64,000 bases of DNA from Siniperca chuatsi (taxonomy: Eukaryota > Chordata > Actinopteri > Centrarchiformes > Sinipercidae), in NCBI RefSeq assembly GCF_020085105.1, contig NC_058065.1:3040218-3104217 (forward strand). The letters run 5' to 3'. The position numbers and the translations under genes were made by a program. The first letter of the stretch is position 1. The number at the start of each line of letters is the position of its first letter. The notes beneath the pieces are model-generated. The model was given only the letters and a program-made list of their open reading frames with translations. It was not told where the DNA came from and made no database searches. Positions 1-11,872 of this stretch are shown one piece after another.

Positions 1-13
1 CCTCATCCACAGG

Positions 14-139
14 GCCGGTGACAGGAGCCCCGGGCCCTGCGGACAGCCGCTGGAGGAAGCAGAAGTTTGGCAGTCCGCTCCCAACTTCACTCGAGTCCTG
101 CTGGGCCACGACGACGAGGCCCGACGGCTGTCAATTTAG
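14..139 (+). CDS. C-terminal exon of an unrecognised gene (partial)
   Basis: A splice-acceptor-like CCACAG ends at base 12. An open frame beginning with one spare base at 13 and then GCC at 14 runs to TAG at 137-139. It reads as a plausible C-terminus, rich in E, D and R, with a stretch EEAEVWQSAPNF and the end DDEARRLSI. Upstream exons lie outside the window, so the protein cannot be named. The polyadenylation signal about 230 bases downstream and the start of SUMO1 in the same orientation at 1.5 kb support a gene end here. A second open frame (18-233) overlaps it but has no splice or family support. The call rests on exon-like composition plus acceptor only. Confidence 0.35.
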   Translation, partial: AGDRSPGPCGQPLEEAEVWQSAPNFTRVLLGHDDEARRLSI

Positions 140-395
140 CCCGCTGGATCTTTCCAAGCAGACAAATGACAAGATAATGCTTTATCCAGCAAAGTGTCTC
201 CGTGTCTGTGCGGTAGTAAAAACGCAAAGTTAATCGACAGCTTTCATTTTGTTGCACTTTACAACCTGATTGACGGTGGCTTCGCTCGCTGTTTCCCCCC
301 CACCTGCGTTAAGCTAACGGGTACTGAACACCGGCTACCGGAAGTGTAGAGATTTTGCTGACAAAATAAAATCCCAAAATGGCTGGCCTAGGGAA
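140..395 (+). other. Probable 3' UTR with polyadenylation signal
   Basis: Non-coding sequence after the stop codon at 139 contains AATAAA at 365-370, which would end the upstream transcript near 385-395. A CCGGAAGTG ETS-like site at about 340 lies just before it. Both readings are inferred from motif only. Confidence 0.35.
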
Positions 396-1384
396 AACCC
401 CTAGTTACATATTTTTGTATTTTATGTTGACAGTCATTAACCGGAAATGTTATTTTTCATTTTGGCTCACTTGACAGGTCTTAACCCCCAAAACCTCGCT
501 GGAAGAGTCCAACAAAAACACAACCTGTGATGTCAGAGAAAGGTTTTGGTTTCCTGGATCACGATTGAAACCTGTCAAATAAATACATTTGATAGGTTTT
601 ATAGTCTTTGCTATCGCAGAGCACGTGGTCGGTTCCATATATTCACCACTATAACCTTTGCCCCTAAAACTGTCAGAAGACATAATTCATGTAATGTGCA
701 TTATTGTTGTGTTTGTTCATACTGTATGTATGTAGCCACACCACCAAAATTCAAAAGGACTTGCAACCTGCTGTCACTCATAAAGTGATTGATTTCATAA
801 ACAGGCTAACTCTAAATTTAATATTCCAGTAATTAAACATTGCGTCAATAACTTTTATAAACAGGGGAATAAAACAGGCCTATATTTTCAGTGATTATCT
901 AGATATATGCCAAAACTCTTAAACTATATGGTGGAATATACCTGTAATTTATGTGGTCAAAAAATACTGGCTGGATTTTTTTTTTTTTTTAGATAATCTG
1001 TCATTTGGAGAGCAATTTAGGCCTACCACAAACCAAAAAGAAGAAGAGTGATTTAATTAGGACGCTATAAAAAAACAGACAATGGAAATGCGAAATATGG
1101 GCTGGAGGAGACTATAAGGGTATATAAAACAAGTTTAAAAAAAGTCAAGATAAACCAAATTATAGACCAATGTTTATGTTTTTTTAAGGAATTGTTATTA
1201 TTAGCCTGTAGTAAGTCATTTGTGAATAAATGATCCATTATGAAACTTTGTGTACTTACACTCAAAGTGCATCATGACATATTATTATTAACAAACACCA
1301 ACATTTTAAAATGGAATTACAATAATAAAATAAATTAGTAAATAATTCTGGTTAATTTTTACAAAAAGTAGCAAACCGTGAAAT
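396..1384. other. Intergenic, no gene seen
   Basis: AT-rich spacer between the upstream gene end and the SUMO1 promoter. It contains a poly-T run near 977-990 and short open frames that carry no recognisable protein. No RNA gene was seen. Confidence 0.5.
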
Positions 1385-1555
1385 AAAAGCGTTTGTTGGG
1401 TGTCACGCTACAAATACTCTTATTTTGAAAGAACCGACCAATTGCGTCACTTCCGGTTGATGGCGAGTCTCACAACATCAAGCTAGAGCTGCGACTGAAA
1501 GCTAACGCTACATCTATTGTTAACATATATTTAACAACAAACACAGAGGAAAAAC
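1385..1555 (+). promoter_or_regulatory. SUMO1 core promoter and 5' UTR
   Basis: Just upstream of the SUMO1 start codon lie a CCAAT box (GACCAATTG, about 1436), a CRE-half-like TGCGTCAC and an ETS site ACTTCCGGT (about 1448-1456). No TATA box sits at the right distance. This TATA-less, ETS/CCAAT arrangement suits a housekeeping gene. The transcription start is probably within 1455-1500, by inference. Confidence 0.5.
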
Positions 1556-4065
1556 ATGTCAGATACGGTAAGATATACTTTAAAGAGTCTTTATTGTTTA
1601 TAGTCTGCACACAGTTGAAAGAGACAAATCGGTGTTTTTGTGGCTGCTACCTCGTATCTGGTTATTTAATATGCTAACCGTTAGCTCGTGTAGCTTCAGG
1701 CCCAGACCTCTGCTTATTTAGCTGTTTAGCTTTGCAGCTAGCTTTCGTTTTAGTTCATTTTCAGAGTCCCGCTATGAAACAACAAGAGATACCAGCGTTT
1801 TGAAGCCGCAAAATTCAGATTTGTGTCATCAAAATCAGCGAAATTAAGCCCTCGGGCCTGTTAAAAAAAATATGTGGCGTTTAAATGTTTTCTGCTGCTG
1901 AAGTTTTGTTTATATGTTGTTGTTGTTGTGTTTTTAGGAGACAAAACCATCCAGCCAAGACGGGGGGGATAAAAAGGATGGAGAGTACATCAAGTTAAAA
2001 GTGATTGGTCAGGTGTGTATGAATGCAGGGGTGATGGATGGGTCTCACTGAGGTTAACATGGGAATATGAAGCATTGAACTTTAGTTGTTGATGTATTAT
2101 TTGTCCCTCACTAAGCTGACATTCACACAAAAAGTAGTATATATGATAGTTGCTTACTTGTGCCATTAAAAGATATTTATGTTCCCAGAATACATTTGAA
2201 TGTATTTGTATTTGTGCAGTATTGGTATTTATCTAATATAATTAAATCTTAAAGCATCAAATGAAACTTTTGTGAGTATTAAAATGAATTTGGCGGTCAG
2301 TGACAATGTCCAGCCTTACCTACAAAACAGAATATGTTTGATCATGAACTTGATGTTTGTTTGACTGTTTAAAATTAGAAACGACATCCTGTTTCATGTT
2401 CATTTGCTGCAGGTTCATCTTTAACAGGTGTAAGGAACAATGTATGATGTATCACAATCCTTTTAAAGAGTAACTGATCTTTCCGTATTTTAAATTATTT
2501 AAACTGTACAATTCCCAGTACGTGATTTGGTTTTAATCACATACTGTTTGCTCGCTGTTGCTTTCTTTTAACTTTTACAGTAATGATGTTATTTCGTAAC
2601 CGACAAAAATGCCGTCGCCTTGTTGAACCATGTGGCTTAATGGTAGAGCGGGTCGTCCACCAATCGGAAGGTCGATCCCAGCTTCTCCCAGCCTACATGT
2701 CGAAGTGTCCTTGGGCACTGAACCCCAAATTGTGTGTGAAATTGTGTGAGTGTGAATGATTAGTTACTTTCAACTGATGAGCACCTGCCATCAGTGTATG
2801 TGATATGTAGTTTAGTTAAAGCGCTTTATAAGGCTGTAAAGGCCATATAAGTACAGTCCATTTACCGTGCAGCTGCCGATGCATCACTTTCTCTTTCTGC
2901 CCACAGGACAGCAGTGAAATTCACTTTAAGGTGAAAATGACGACACATCTGAAGAAGCTGAAGGAGTCTTACAGCCAGAGACAGGTACGAGGAAAGAGGT
3001 TCCTGTTCCTGAATGGCAGAAGTTTGATAAACAGAGCACTGAGAAATACCACACTTTTTAAATATTATATTTTGGGTCTGGGGTTGTTTAGCATTATTTC
3101 TGATTGGCGTGTGTCTGTGCGTTTCTTACAGGGTGTCCCAGCAAGCACGCTAAGGTTTCTGTTTGAAGGACAGAGAATCGCAGACAACCAAACTCCGAAA
3201 GAGGTGAAACTTTTCTTCATCTCTCCTGTCTTGAGCATCCCTTTGTCCTTTTTGCTGAAATTTATATTGAGTGTCGTGTGTTTCTTTAAAGACATACAAG
3301 TATGTTATTTTATACATTTACCTCCTTTAAAAAAATAAAAAAATCATTTCAGGGTCTGCAAAAACCGCAGTCATGACTAACATGATTATCTGAGAATAAT
3401 TATCTGCTGAGAATTCAGGGGATATTTATACTACCGCAAATTTTTGCATCTTAAATAAACATTTAAAATATTCTGAACTACATAATAATAAATGCTATTT
3501 CAGTAGTACTTTTCTCAAAAAGTGCTCCAACTACTTTACATTTAATAGGATAAAAATAACGCATATATTCAGTAGCAACATACATGCGGCTAAGAAATCA
3601 ATGAACAAAGGACAATCACACAAAACAACTTCATAATGCAATGCTGGCTGATCAAATACATTTATTAGTTGGCTGTTGCAGATGAAAGTTTGTTTTTTCC
3701 AAAGCTCAGACACTTTGCACCTTAATCTGGCTTTTAGAACAGTTCAAGGGCTTTTTGTCTGCAGATCTTGAACGATTCATTGGCACATAACAGCTCTGAA
3801 ATCTAAACTTAAACCAAACAAATGTTCCAATATTGACCAAAATTGCAATACATGATGATACACGTTCCATTCGTCGGATGTAATTTGATGTAAGTAAAAC
3901 AAGTGTTATACACATACGGGGGGGGGTAGTTACCAGTAAAGGGTCTGTCATAGTTTGGGAAATTAATGTCTCTCCTCTGCTGTTTGTTCATGTCAGCTGG
4001 GGATGGAGGACGAGGACGTCATCGAGGTTTATCAAGAACAGACCGGCGGACTTTGGAATGATTAA
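1556..4065 (+). CDS. sumo1: Small ubiquitin-related modifier 1
   Basis: Complete five-exon gene. Coding exons: 1556-1567, 1938-2012, 2907-2984, 3132-3203 and 3997-4065, all joined at phase 0 by GT-AG introns, giving 101 residues, the same length as human SUMO1. The first exon encodes only MSDT. The ubiquitin-like fold follows ([46 protein letters not shown]). The diglycine at residues 96-97 is the conjugation site. It is followed by a four-residue tail, LWND, to be removed by SENP proteases before E1/UBC9-dependent conjugation to target lysines in nucleus and cytoplasm. Intron 2 holds a SINE. Identification is by recognition of the conserved protein and is very secure. Confidence 0.96.
2622..2872 (+). 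repeat. tRNA-derived teleost SINE in SUMO1 intron 2
   Basis: The head has pol III A/B-box-like segments (GTGGCTTAATGGTAGAGC and GGTCGATCCC). The body and tail are typical of a widespread fish SINE: a GGGCACTGAACCCC core, then AAAGCGCTTTATAAGG and ATATAAGTACAGTCCATTTACC. The tRNA-like part is degenerate and fused to a long tail, so this is a retroposon and not a tRNA gene. Confidence 0.75.
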
Positions 4066-6540
4066 ACCTCCTGCATTTCTAAATCTTTTTTTTTTTTTTC
4101 CTTATTTTGTATTTTATTTTGTATGTATGTATGTACGTATTTTTGTTCAGTTTCAAACCATCTGGATCAAAACCGACTCTATCAGGGCTTCCATGTGTGA
4201 GGGCAGGAAGGTGAACAGACTGAGGTAAGGACGAGGAAAAGGACAGCGGGTCTCTGCTTCTCTGAAGTGCAGGGGTGCTCATGTCGTTGACCCAAGCAAT
4301 AGCGTTCAACGTGAGTGTTACACCCAAATTAACAAACATCTTGTTTTGTTTTTTATCCTGTTTTTTTTTTTTTGGGAGGGGGTCAGTAGAAGCAAAGCAT
4401 GCTATCAAGGAACAATCTGCATTAAAGGAGTAGTTCACCCAAAAAGGAAACTGTTGCTGTCATCTAATCACACTTATTACAGTCACAAGACAAGTGAAGT
4501 TATCATAATATGACGTCACACAGTGAGTGCACTTGCACAGCTTTGTGTCAGCTTTCTCCAAAAGAACTGAAGTGCCTGCGAACACGGTTTTTATTTTTTA
4601 TTTTTTAGAATTATAAAACCAGAAAAAATGGCGTTCCTGTATAATTTTAATGTTCTGAAGCCAAACAGTTGCACTTAGGTGCCAAGAAGTTAAATATTTA
4701 CTTGTTTATCTTCTTGATTTTTAGCTCTTCACCCTGTTTTAGGAAAATATTGTAATAACCAATCAAGTTTAAACAGCTAAATTGATGATATTGAGAATGT
4801 CAAGATGTGATGTCTTCTGTTTGACTTGTTGTCAAACATGCACCTTACAAGCAAAACTTCCTGTGCATGTTTGGCTTTTTGACCTCCGTGTGCTTGAAAA
4901 TACTATGAAACTAGATGATCATGATGCAAATATATGACTAATGGAGCCACTTGAGAACATATGGACTTTGCAGCAAAAAAGCACATAAGCCCTTATGGCC
5001 TCTAAGTTTGAGGAGGCTGAAGCAAAGCTGTGTCAGCTGAGCAGATAATGTCAGAAATAGATTTGGATGCACTGTTCCTTTTTAACTCTGTGTTTGACAA
5101 GCGGGGATTCAAAAACTGGCATCAGCTTCTGTTTCCATTGTACAGGACAAAAACAAATTTGCTTGCATTCCTGTTAATTTTGTTAAGGAGGAGTCTGACG
5201 CACCGAGTTAGACGTCAAAGATGCAGTTATTTGTACGTGAGGAAGCTCATTCCACATGCTGTATCTTCTGTTTAACGTGAAGGGCGTTTAACAGATGTTC
5301 TTACCAGAGAGAGGGTTCACTTTGAACAGCTGGATTACTGGGCAGTCTCCCCCTCAGTACCACACGTAATGAAAAGGAGTCAACATTTGTTTCTGTCTAT
5401 TTGAATCATTTGCATTTACAGCCTCTGTGTGCCATGTTTGACGAACTGCACCCTCACGAAATTGTAAAATTATGATGATAATTGACCTGATAATGGAGAT
5501 TTTAAACACATTTTTAAATGATTATGTGCTTTACTTGTATATGTTGTATTCAGTACTAGAGTGTGTTTGAAATGATATGCCATGTGTATCTCCAGTGTTG
5601 TCTTATTTATATTTGAGGGATTCATTCTGTAATGATATATCTAAATATATACCCGTTATGGAAATATTTTGCTTGCTGACGGTCACACAGTATTTTAAAC
5701 TCGGATGATTCTGTCCTCCAGCAGTTTGTTCAAGGAAAAATCTTGCGAATAGTCATCTACAGTGACATGTTATACTGTGGTGTCAGTGCTTATTCTTAAA
5801 GCTTTTGTTTTTGGAAAGAAACTCTCAATCTGTGTACTGTTTTGAAGTTCCTCAAGAAGGTTACGATCATCAGCAGGCCCAAACTGTGTCATCTTTGTAA
5901 TTAGTGTGAGGAGGTGAACGAGAAACAGCTCCTGAAGGATGAAATAACCAACAAAAAACATGTTGATGTCTGTTGACAATCTGGTTATTTCACTCTCCAC
6001 AAACACTCATAATGCCAGGTTAAAGCTGCAGTGGGTGATGGTTGAACCGCACCTCTGGGACACTTCTGCTTTCAGTGCGCACAATACAGAAGCATGTCAG
6101 CTGTCTACTGCCATTCATGATGTTTTTTCCCACCATCCACAAAAATGGGAGTTCAAAAGCAAGAAAAGGAAATAAATATCCTTTTCTAAATGAAGTGAAG
6201 CGTTGATTCGGTGATCACAGGTCGTCTATTAAATGGTCGCCATTTCCCAGAGGTGTGTGCAATAAAAAAAAAAATGAAAACTGTCCTTAAAAGTCAAATA
6301 TTTCCTCAATTGGATTTTCTCAACCTGACCGACTGTTATCATCTTTCCTTCGTGCGTCAGTGACCGGCTCATGTGAACTCCACTCCACCCAAACCCTCAG
6401 GCAGGAAGGGCCATAACACTGATCTCAGTGATGTGAAGGGACTCTTCATCATTAGAGGAACATTGATACAGATGGTTTGAAATTCTGGAGATGAGCTTTT
6501 TGCTTTTTTTGAATAAAATATTTAAGAAAATACTGCATTG
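4066..6540 (+). other. SUMO1 3' UTR and downstream spacer
   Basis: No coding exon seen. Contains a poly-T run (4087-4100), a short TGTA repeat (about 4120-4137) and a second T-run (about 4360). Candidate polyadenylation signals are CAATAAAA near 6250 and GAATAAAATA near 6510; which one ends the SUMO1 transcript cannot be decided from sequence. Short open frames here resemble no known protein. Confidence 0.4.
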
Positions 6541-7928
6541 CTTTGTATGTTTTTATTGAGTACTTTTGCTTCCTACTGTGTCTGTGACTCTAGTATTTCT
6601 CGTAAAGTTTTCAGTTGTAGGAAACGTGAAAAGTCTGCTGCTAAATGTGTCCAACAGCTACAGATTCTCGTTAAAGAAATTAGACTGCAGTATGTGCTCA
6701 CGTAGTGAATAATGTTTGCATTTACTTGAAATCAGGAAGCAACTCATAATTTGTAAAAATGAGGGAAGTATTCAAATCTGTCAAAAATATGGAAAGAAAT
6801 GTATCACATTATTGGATATTGTAAAAGATTACTATGAAAATGATTTAATTGCCCCTCTTAGGTCATTAAAAATATTCCCAAATGCCACCTTCCCTTCCAC
6901 TTGGTTACAAAAGTAATCCAGTTAATTTACACAGCATCATATATGCAATAAATATCAGGTGAAAATGGAAGAAAATTTAGCAAAACCTGTCTTTAACCGT
7001 AGTTAAATGTGATCCATGTAATTTTACAATGATTAATTTTCATTGGCTGAAGATCCCCTCATTCTGGACTTGACTTGGATAGTTTTCAAAAAACACATGA
7101 GGCGTGGGTGACTTCCACTGAGGCACTTCTTTGGGCTATTTAATGACACTGAGCTGGGAGCCCATGTTAATAGACCTCCAGAGAATGTGTTCACACTGTT
7201 TCCCCAGTCGGAGTGGCTCCACGGGTGCTGACTGCGGAGAAAGGAGCTCGTAAACAATCTGCATTTACACCACAGTACTTTCACTGATGCCTCCATACAG
7301 AACCACATTCTTTTCATAATGCTGCAAAGTAGTATGGTTTAAGTCTAAGAGCAAAACTATTACACGTGACCAGGATAGCGCCAAGGGAAGCCATCTAGGG
7401 AAAGAGTATAAACTACAAGCCGTTACACCTTGTAACAAAAGGCTGTGTTGTTTTGAAAATCCCCAAAATGCAATAAAACTCAACACAAGGATGATCATGT
7501 CACCTTTCAATTTAAATAAACAAAATCATCAAATTTCAGACAATAAATTCAACAAAAAGTGGTGCATCTTTTTTTGTGAGCAGCTTCCAATATAATAATA
7601 CAGACACAGTGTTGAATGTTAATACAGTAAGTCGTGTATCTGATGAGTCTTTGTGCTATGACACAAAATGTCTCACACCGCAGTAAACATTCGAGCACGC
7701 ATGTTTCATGTGCGTGCAGCTGTGATACACTGTACATTTGCATGAATGTAAAAATGTGTGTGCATGTAGAGCGTGCATTGCACTTGCATATGTATATTAT
7801 TGAATTACTTGGATGTGCAGCCATATAAACACGTTTAAATGTACTGATTGTGCATGAGTGCATGTCACTCACAAGTATCTCAGCTTTGCAGCAGCACCGC
7901 CGCTTTATCTTACAGCTTTGAGTCAGTA
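6541..7928. other. Intergenic, possible old LINE fragment
   Basis: No confident gene. A 66-codon open stretch at 6716-6916 (+) has a weakly L1-reverse-transcriptase-like flavour but cannot be assigned. The segment 7680-7870 is rich in TGTGCATG-type words without clear repeat structure. Confidence 0.3.
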
Positions 7929-7934
7929 CATTTA
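7929..7934 (-). terminator. Candidate polyadenylation signal for claudin-34
   Basis: TTTATT on the plus strand, i.e. AATAAA on the minus strand, about 310 bases after the claudin stop codon. Motif only. Confidence 0.35.
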
Positions 7935-8246
7935 TTTCAGCAGATGTTTTTCACATCATACCTAAAAAACAAACACAAAAAGTGAACAAAACAGGAAACT
8001 TAACGTTATTGAAACTCACTCAGGCAGTCTGAGGCACTAATGCATTTGGCATTATGTTTGTTTGCTGTCAAGAGATGAGTCATTCAGTTCATCCTCCCCC
8101 AGAGCATAAAATTAGATGAGTCACTGAAAGCAATCAAGCAGCTGTAGTGTTTTTGACTGCCTAAATAAATCAAATCAATCACATAGCAGCTTTTTTACTT
8201 TTCTTTCTTCAATTCAATTTGCAAATGAAACCCCTCGTCATCAGTT

Positions 8247-9026
8247 TCATCTGTGAGTTCTCACATTCGTGTGTTCGTGAGACTCAAACGCTGGGTTATC
8301 TTTCCCCCGGGAGCTCGTTAAAGTCCTCCAGCTGTTAGTCACAGATTGCACTGCTAAGTCCAGGTGAACCTCTTTTCTCAGAGACGGCTGGATCCTGGAT
8401 TGTGACCTCACTGGTAACCTGTATTTACAGAAAATAATCCCAGAGACAATCATTAGGGCTGTCCCCGCCATCCCGACCCCGATGCCGCACCCCATGTGTT
8501 GCGAATCAGGAGCCTGGGGCATTTTAAACTCAGGGGGGAACCTGATGGTCTGATTGGTCACCACTGAGGTCAGGTTCCACAGGAGAGGTATGAGTGACAT
8601 CACGGCGGCCAAAAGGCACAGCACACCGGTGGTGAGGAACGCCAAACGGATCGGTGAGTTCTTCTCCATCCCAAAGTAGACGTTCCTCAAGGCGTAAACT
8701 CCGCCAGCGTTCCCACAAAGCCCCACGAGCAGAGACAGGAGCATGAGAACCTGACCTGCCACGATCTCCGGCGGCGTGAAGTCCTCGGTCAGGCTGATGT
8801 ACTTGCAGTGCATGACCCTAAAGCCAGGGCTCACCAGGGTGTGGCTGTTGAAGCAGGCCCGCCAGACGCCCACCCAGGCCACCCCGGAGCTGATGACCTC
8901 CCTGTCAGACACCTGCCAAACCCTCCACTGGATGAGTCCAAGGGCCATGGCGGTGAGCGTCCAACCCGTGCAGCCCAGCCAGAGGGCACCGAGCTGGGCA
9001 TGGGCGGTGTGAGCCAGGTAGGTCAT
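8247..9026 (-). CDS. cldn34: Claudin-34-like tight-junction protein, single exon
   Basis: An uninterrupted 259-codon frame starts at 9026 (MTYLAHTAHAQ, the characteristic claudin-34 N-terminus) and stops at 8247. It has four membrane segments, at about residues 8-30, 88-110, 127-149 and 178-199. The first extracellular loop carries the claudin signature: the Trp-rich start, then GVW, C and C (GVWRACFNSH...MHC). Claudins seal or form paracellular pores at tight junctions; the specific role of claudin-34 is poorly known. The cytoplasmic tail (about residues 200-259) ends NVRTHR and lacks the usual C-terminal YV PDZ ligand. Intronless coding sequence is usual in this subfamily. The neighbour SHROOM2 matches the human Xp22.2 gene order, supporting CLDN34 over other claudins. 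Confidence 0.88.
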   Translation of the reverse strand: MTYLAHTAHAQLGALWLGCTGWTLTAMALGLIQWRVWQVSDREVISSGVAWVGVWRACFNSHTLVSPGFRVMHCKYISLTEDFTPPEIVAGQVLMLLSLLVGLCGNAGGVYALRNVYFGMEKNSPIRLAFLTTGVLCLLAAVMSLIPLLWNLTSVVTNQTIRFPPEFKMPQAPDSQHMGCGIGVGMAGTALMIVSGIIFCKYRLPVRSQSRIQPSLRKEVHLDLAVQSVTNSWRTLTSSRGKDNPAFESHEHTNVRTHR

Positions 9027-9449
9027 AGCAGCGGAGCCACGAGAGAGCCTCAGGTTACCAAGGAAGTCCTGATCCCACCCAAACTGGGCATCGTCAGGAG
9101 ATCAAAGCCAGGTGGAAGGTGTCACCTCTCTCAGTGTCATGTTGTAACTTCAGAATCACACTTCATATCTGCGGCTGCGAGTCATTCACCGTCTAGGTTG
9201 AAGGTAAAGGTAAAGGTTTTGCTGAATGGTAAAATATTCAACAGAGAGTTAATGTGCTGTCATTGAACTGGGATATACTTTCTAACCACAGGGGTGTAAG
9301 CTAACAAGCTAAACATTACATACACCCTGTGGTTATTATTATGCACGTGTTGGAAAAGTGTGCTGACGTGTTCCTCAACTCTTTATATCTTGTTCTTTTA
9401 GACTGAAATGTTCGCAACTAATTTCCTTGACTGAACATTTCTAAAAGTA
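9027..9449. other. Upstream flank of claudin-34
   Basis: Non-coding. A continuation of open sequence around the start codon (9027-9266 on the other strand) is a compositional shadow. No TATA box or other promoter motif could be fixed with confidence. Confidence 0.3.
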
Positions 9450-9725
9450 TTGGTTGGGAAAAACTAACTTCTGCAGGATCCTCACTGAAAAGTTATTCAA
9501 CGCATGTTAGCTGTAGGCGTGTTAAGATACCAATGTCAGTATGTTATCATGCTGTGCTTTCAGCTGAATGCTAACATTAGCATACTGTTAGCATTTAGCT
9601 TGAAATACAGCTAAAGGATGACAAAGTAGCCTACAGCTCAGACTGATGAGAGTTGACAATGTAGAGCTGAGCCTGACAAGCCTGATATCATGAGAAATGA
9701 CTACAGGGATCATGTTGGTATCAAT
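9450..9725. repeat. Dispersed GCTAAC/TTAGCAT-rich teleost repeat
   Basis: Repeated words such as ATGCTAACATTAGCAT and GTTAGCATTTAGCTTG, then CAGACTGATGAG. Related word content recurs at 30120-30510 and 40080-40520. It is a degenerate copy of a common fish repeat; class not determined. Confidence 0.45.
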
Positions 9726-11217
9726 AAAAAAACTTTATAAAGCTTTATAAAGCTTCATTGTTGACTTCACTTTGACATGTGATTGACCAGCAGGTGTGTA
9801 ACGCACCCATTGAGGTGGGCATTTTGGATTATCACAGTAATTCTGCGCTGTTAGCTGAATCTGAGACGCAAACTTTAAAATTTCACACGAACCTCTCCCA
9901 AGTTTTAGTAGACGTTTGGACAAAATCAGGCTAACCCTCGTGATTTATGATGGTTGGTTTAAATGTTAATCAAATACGCTTGTTACACTGCAGAATGCCC
10001 ACATTTGTTTATCACCTCCTATTGTTTGATTTTCATAAAAGTACGCGAGTGCAACGCTGATAAACCGCCAGACAAATGTACAATATGATCCAAAGTCTCT
10101 TTCTCTTGGCTTGGTCTCTGGTTTTTATGCATCAGCTATAATTATTTATTTTGTAGTAGAAAATTGTTTTTTAGCTTTTTAGCTTGGGAAAGATACACGA
10201 AGGAGGATAAACTGTGTTTTATTAGACTGTGTTTCCACAGGAGACTAACTTTCTGACATTACCTGTGCCAAACAACTAACCAAAGGTTTTATGTCAAAAT
10301 TAAATATGTATCTAATTATCATATTTATTATTTCAATATCTTGATTAAATATCTTAATTCTTGTTCAGTTATTATTCAACTACTGAAAGCTACATAAGAG
10401 GAAGCTTGACTAAAACATAAAAACATGGAATAAGGAATAAGAAACAAAAGGAAATTATGCTTATCGTTATCATTTTCCCCACAATCTGTGATGACACGGT
10501 TCAAAAACACCAGCGATCTCATATCAGTTTCATCACTTCAGATGTAAAAATGTAAATCAGAATGAAAAATACAGTATCTTTCTGCTGTTCAAAATACAGT
10601 TTGCAAAATAAGTCTTATTAACTTATTTAATTCAAGCTCGATGAAGCTGATGCCTACGCTTAGTACATGATTGACCACATAAGATTAAAGCAGGTTTAAA
10701 AGGTTTAACGTCAATCCATTACAGACTGAATTTTGAAGTCAGACTCTTCATTTTGTCACGTACCTGAGTGCTGTTTTGTGGGCCGTCTTCAGACTCTGAA
10801 ACTACAAAACAGACTGAAAACCTTGAACAGGAAAGTTTTTTTTAATTCTCAGAACACTTCCTCATCTTGTTACCAACAACCTCGATACAGTTTCCTGTCA
10901 TGTCATGAAACCGTAAATGATTGACAGGATATTGACACAGTGTGCCTCTCTGGTGTATTGTTACTGTAATTTAGTTTTTATGTGTGCCCTTATTTTCAGC
11001 TCTCTTTACTTTCTTTTTTGATCACGTGTTAACCATCATATAGTGCTGCAGTTATTCCAACTGGTGTATTTATAAGTCTTCTAGGATGCTAAAATAAATG
11101 AGCTTTTCCTTTTTTGTGGAAATGTTCTTCCTGTTGCTGGACGATTTGCAGGTTTGCTGAAACAATGTGATCGTTTTAGAAACTCACCAATAACTTAGTT
11201 CCAAAGACAGTAAAAAT
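9726..11217. other. Intergenic, nothing recognised
   Basis: AT-rich spacer with only short open frames of no recognisable family. A small local duplication, TATAAAGCTTTATAAAGC, lies at about 9735-9753. Confidence 0.45.
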
Positions 11218-11221
11218 GTAT

Positions 11222-11552
11222 GTTGATTATATATTATATATATATTACTCTTGACAGTACATGCACCTCCGCTTATTACTATTACTTATTACATATTTGG
11301 TGACACTGTATTATTATACTGTACTTTCATCATCAACCGGTAAACCCACTTGGTACTTTGACACTTAGTTTATCTTATACTTATACCAACCTAATACGTA
11401 ATTTATTTTCTAACCTGTTTTATAGTGTTTATAGTGTATCATATCGTTTTCTAGTACTTCTCCTGTGTGCACTGACGTAAAGGCGAGCTGCTGTAACAAA
11501 GAGTTTCCCTACGGGGATCAATAAAGTATTTCTGATTCTGATTCTGAGTTAA
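11222..11552 (+). mobile_element. LINE 3' end (copy 1)
   Basis: Shares an extended, near-identical 3' region with the copy at 51658-51955: ACTCTTGACAGTACATGCACC, CATCAACCGGTAAACCCACTT, GTGTGCACTGACGTAAAGGC. It ends with a structured tail, TTTCCCTACGGGGATCAATAAAG, then TATTTCTGATTCTGATTCTGA. The truncated 5' end and short tandem tail are typical of LINE retroposition (L2-like group by its tail). A third copy lies on the other strand at 55352-55660. Confidence 0.7.
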
Positions 11553-11771
11553 GTTGATTAATACAGTTGTTTTTTTAATTAAATTAAGCACAACAGCCTT
11601 GAAGTGCTGCCTTACAGGCTCAGTTCAGGGCAAAGATGTGTTAAAAGCTGAACAAAGCAGTTGGTTTGTCAAACAAAGTTTGTGAAAAGTATAATTTTGT
11701 GGGTGAAGTCTTATGAGAAGGCTTGTAATTTGACAGTTTAATGTGGATAGATTTCAAAAACTTGCATTTGC

Positions 11772-11872
11772 TTTTCAAGTTCAAGTTTATTAGTCATTCC
11801 AACTATAACAAATACAGCTGAAATGAAATTTGGTTTCTGACAAACATCAGAAAATCACTTTAAAACACTGTG
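11772..11872. repeat. Short dispersed repeat fragment
   Basis: AAGTTCAAGTTTATTAGTCATTC followed by ATAACAAATACAGCTGAAATG is a familiar retroposon-end sequence in teleost genomes. Boundaries are approximate. Confidence 0.4.

Noticed and set aside
2630-2700. tRNA-like sequence
   Set aside because: Box A and B-like words are present but the cloverleaf is degenerate and continues into a SINE body and tail; called as a SINE.
6716-6916. Possible L1 reverse-transcriptase fragment
   Set aside because: Similarity is only a vague impression over about 60 residues, with no diagnostic motif.
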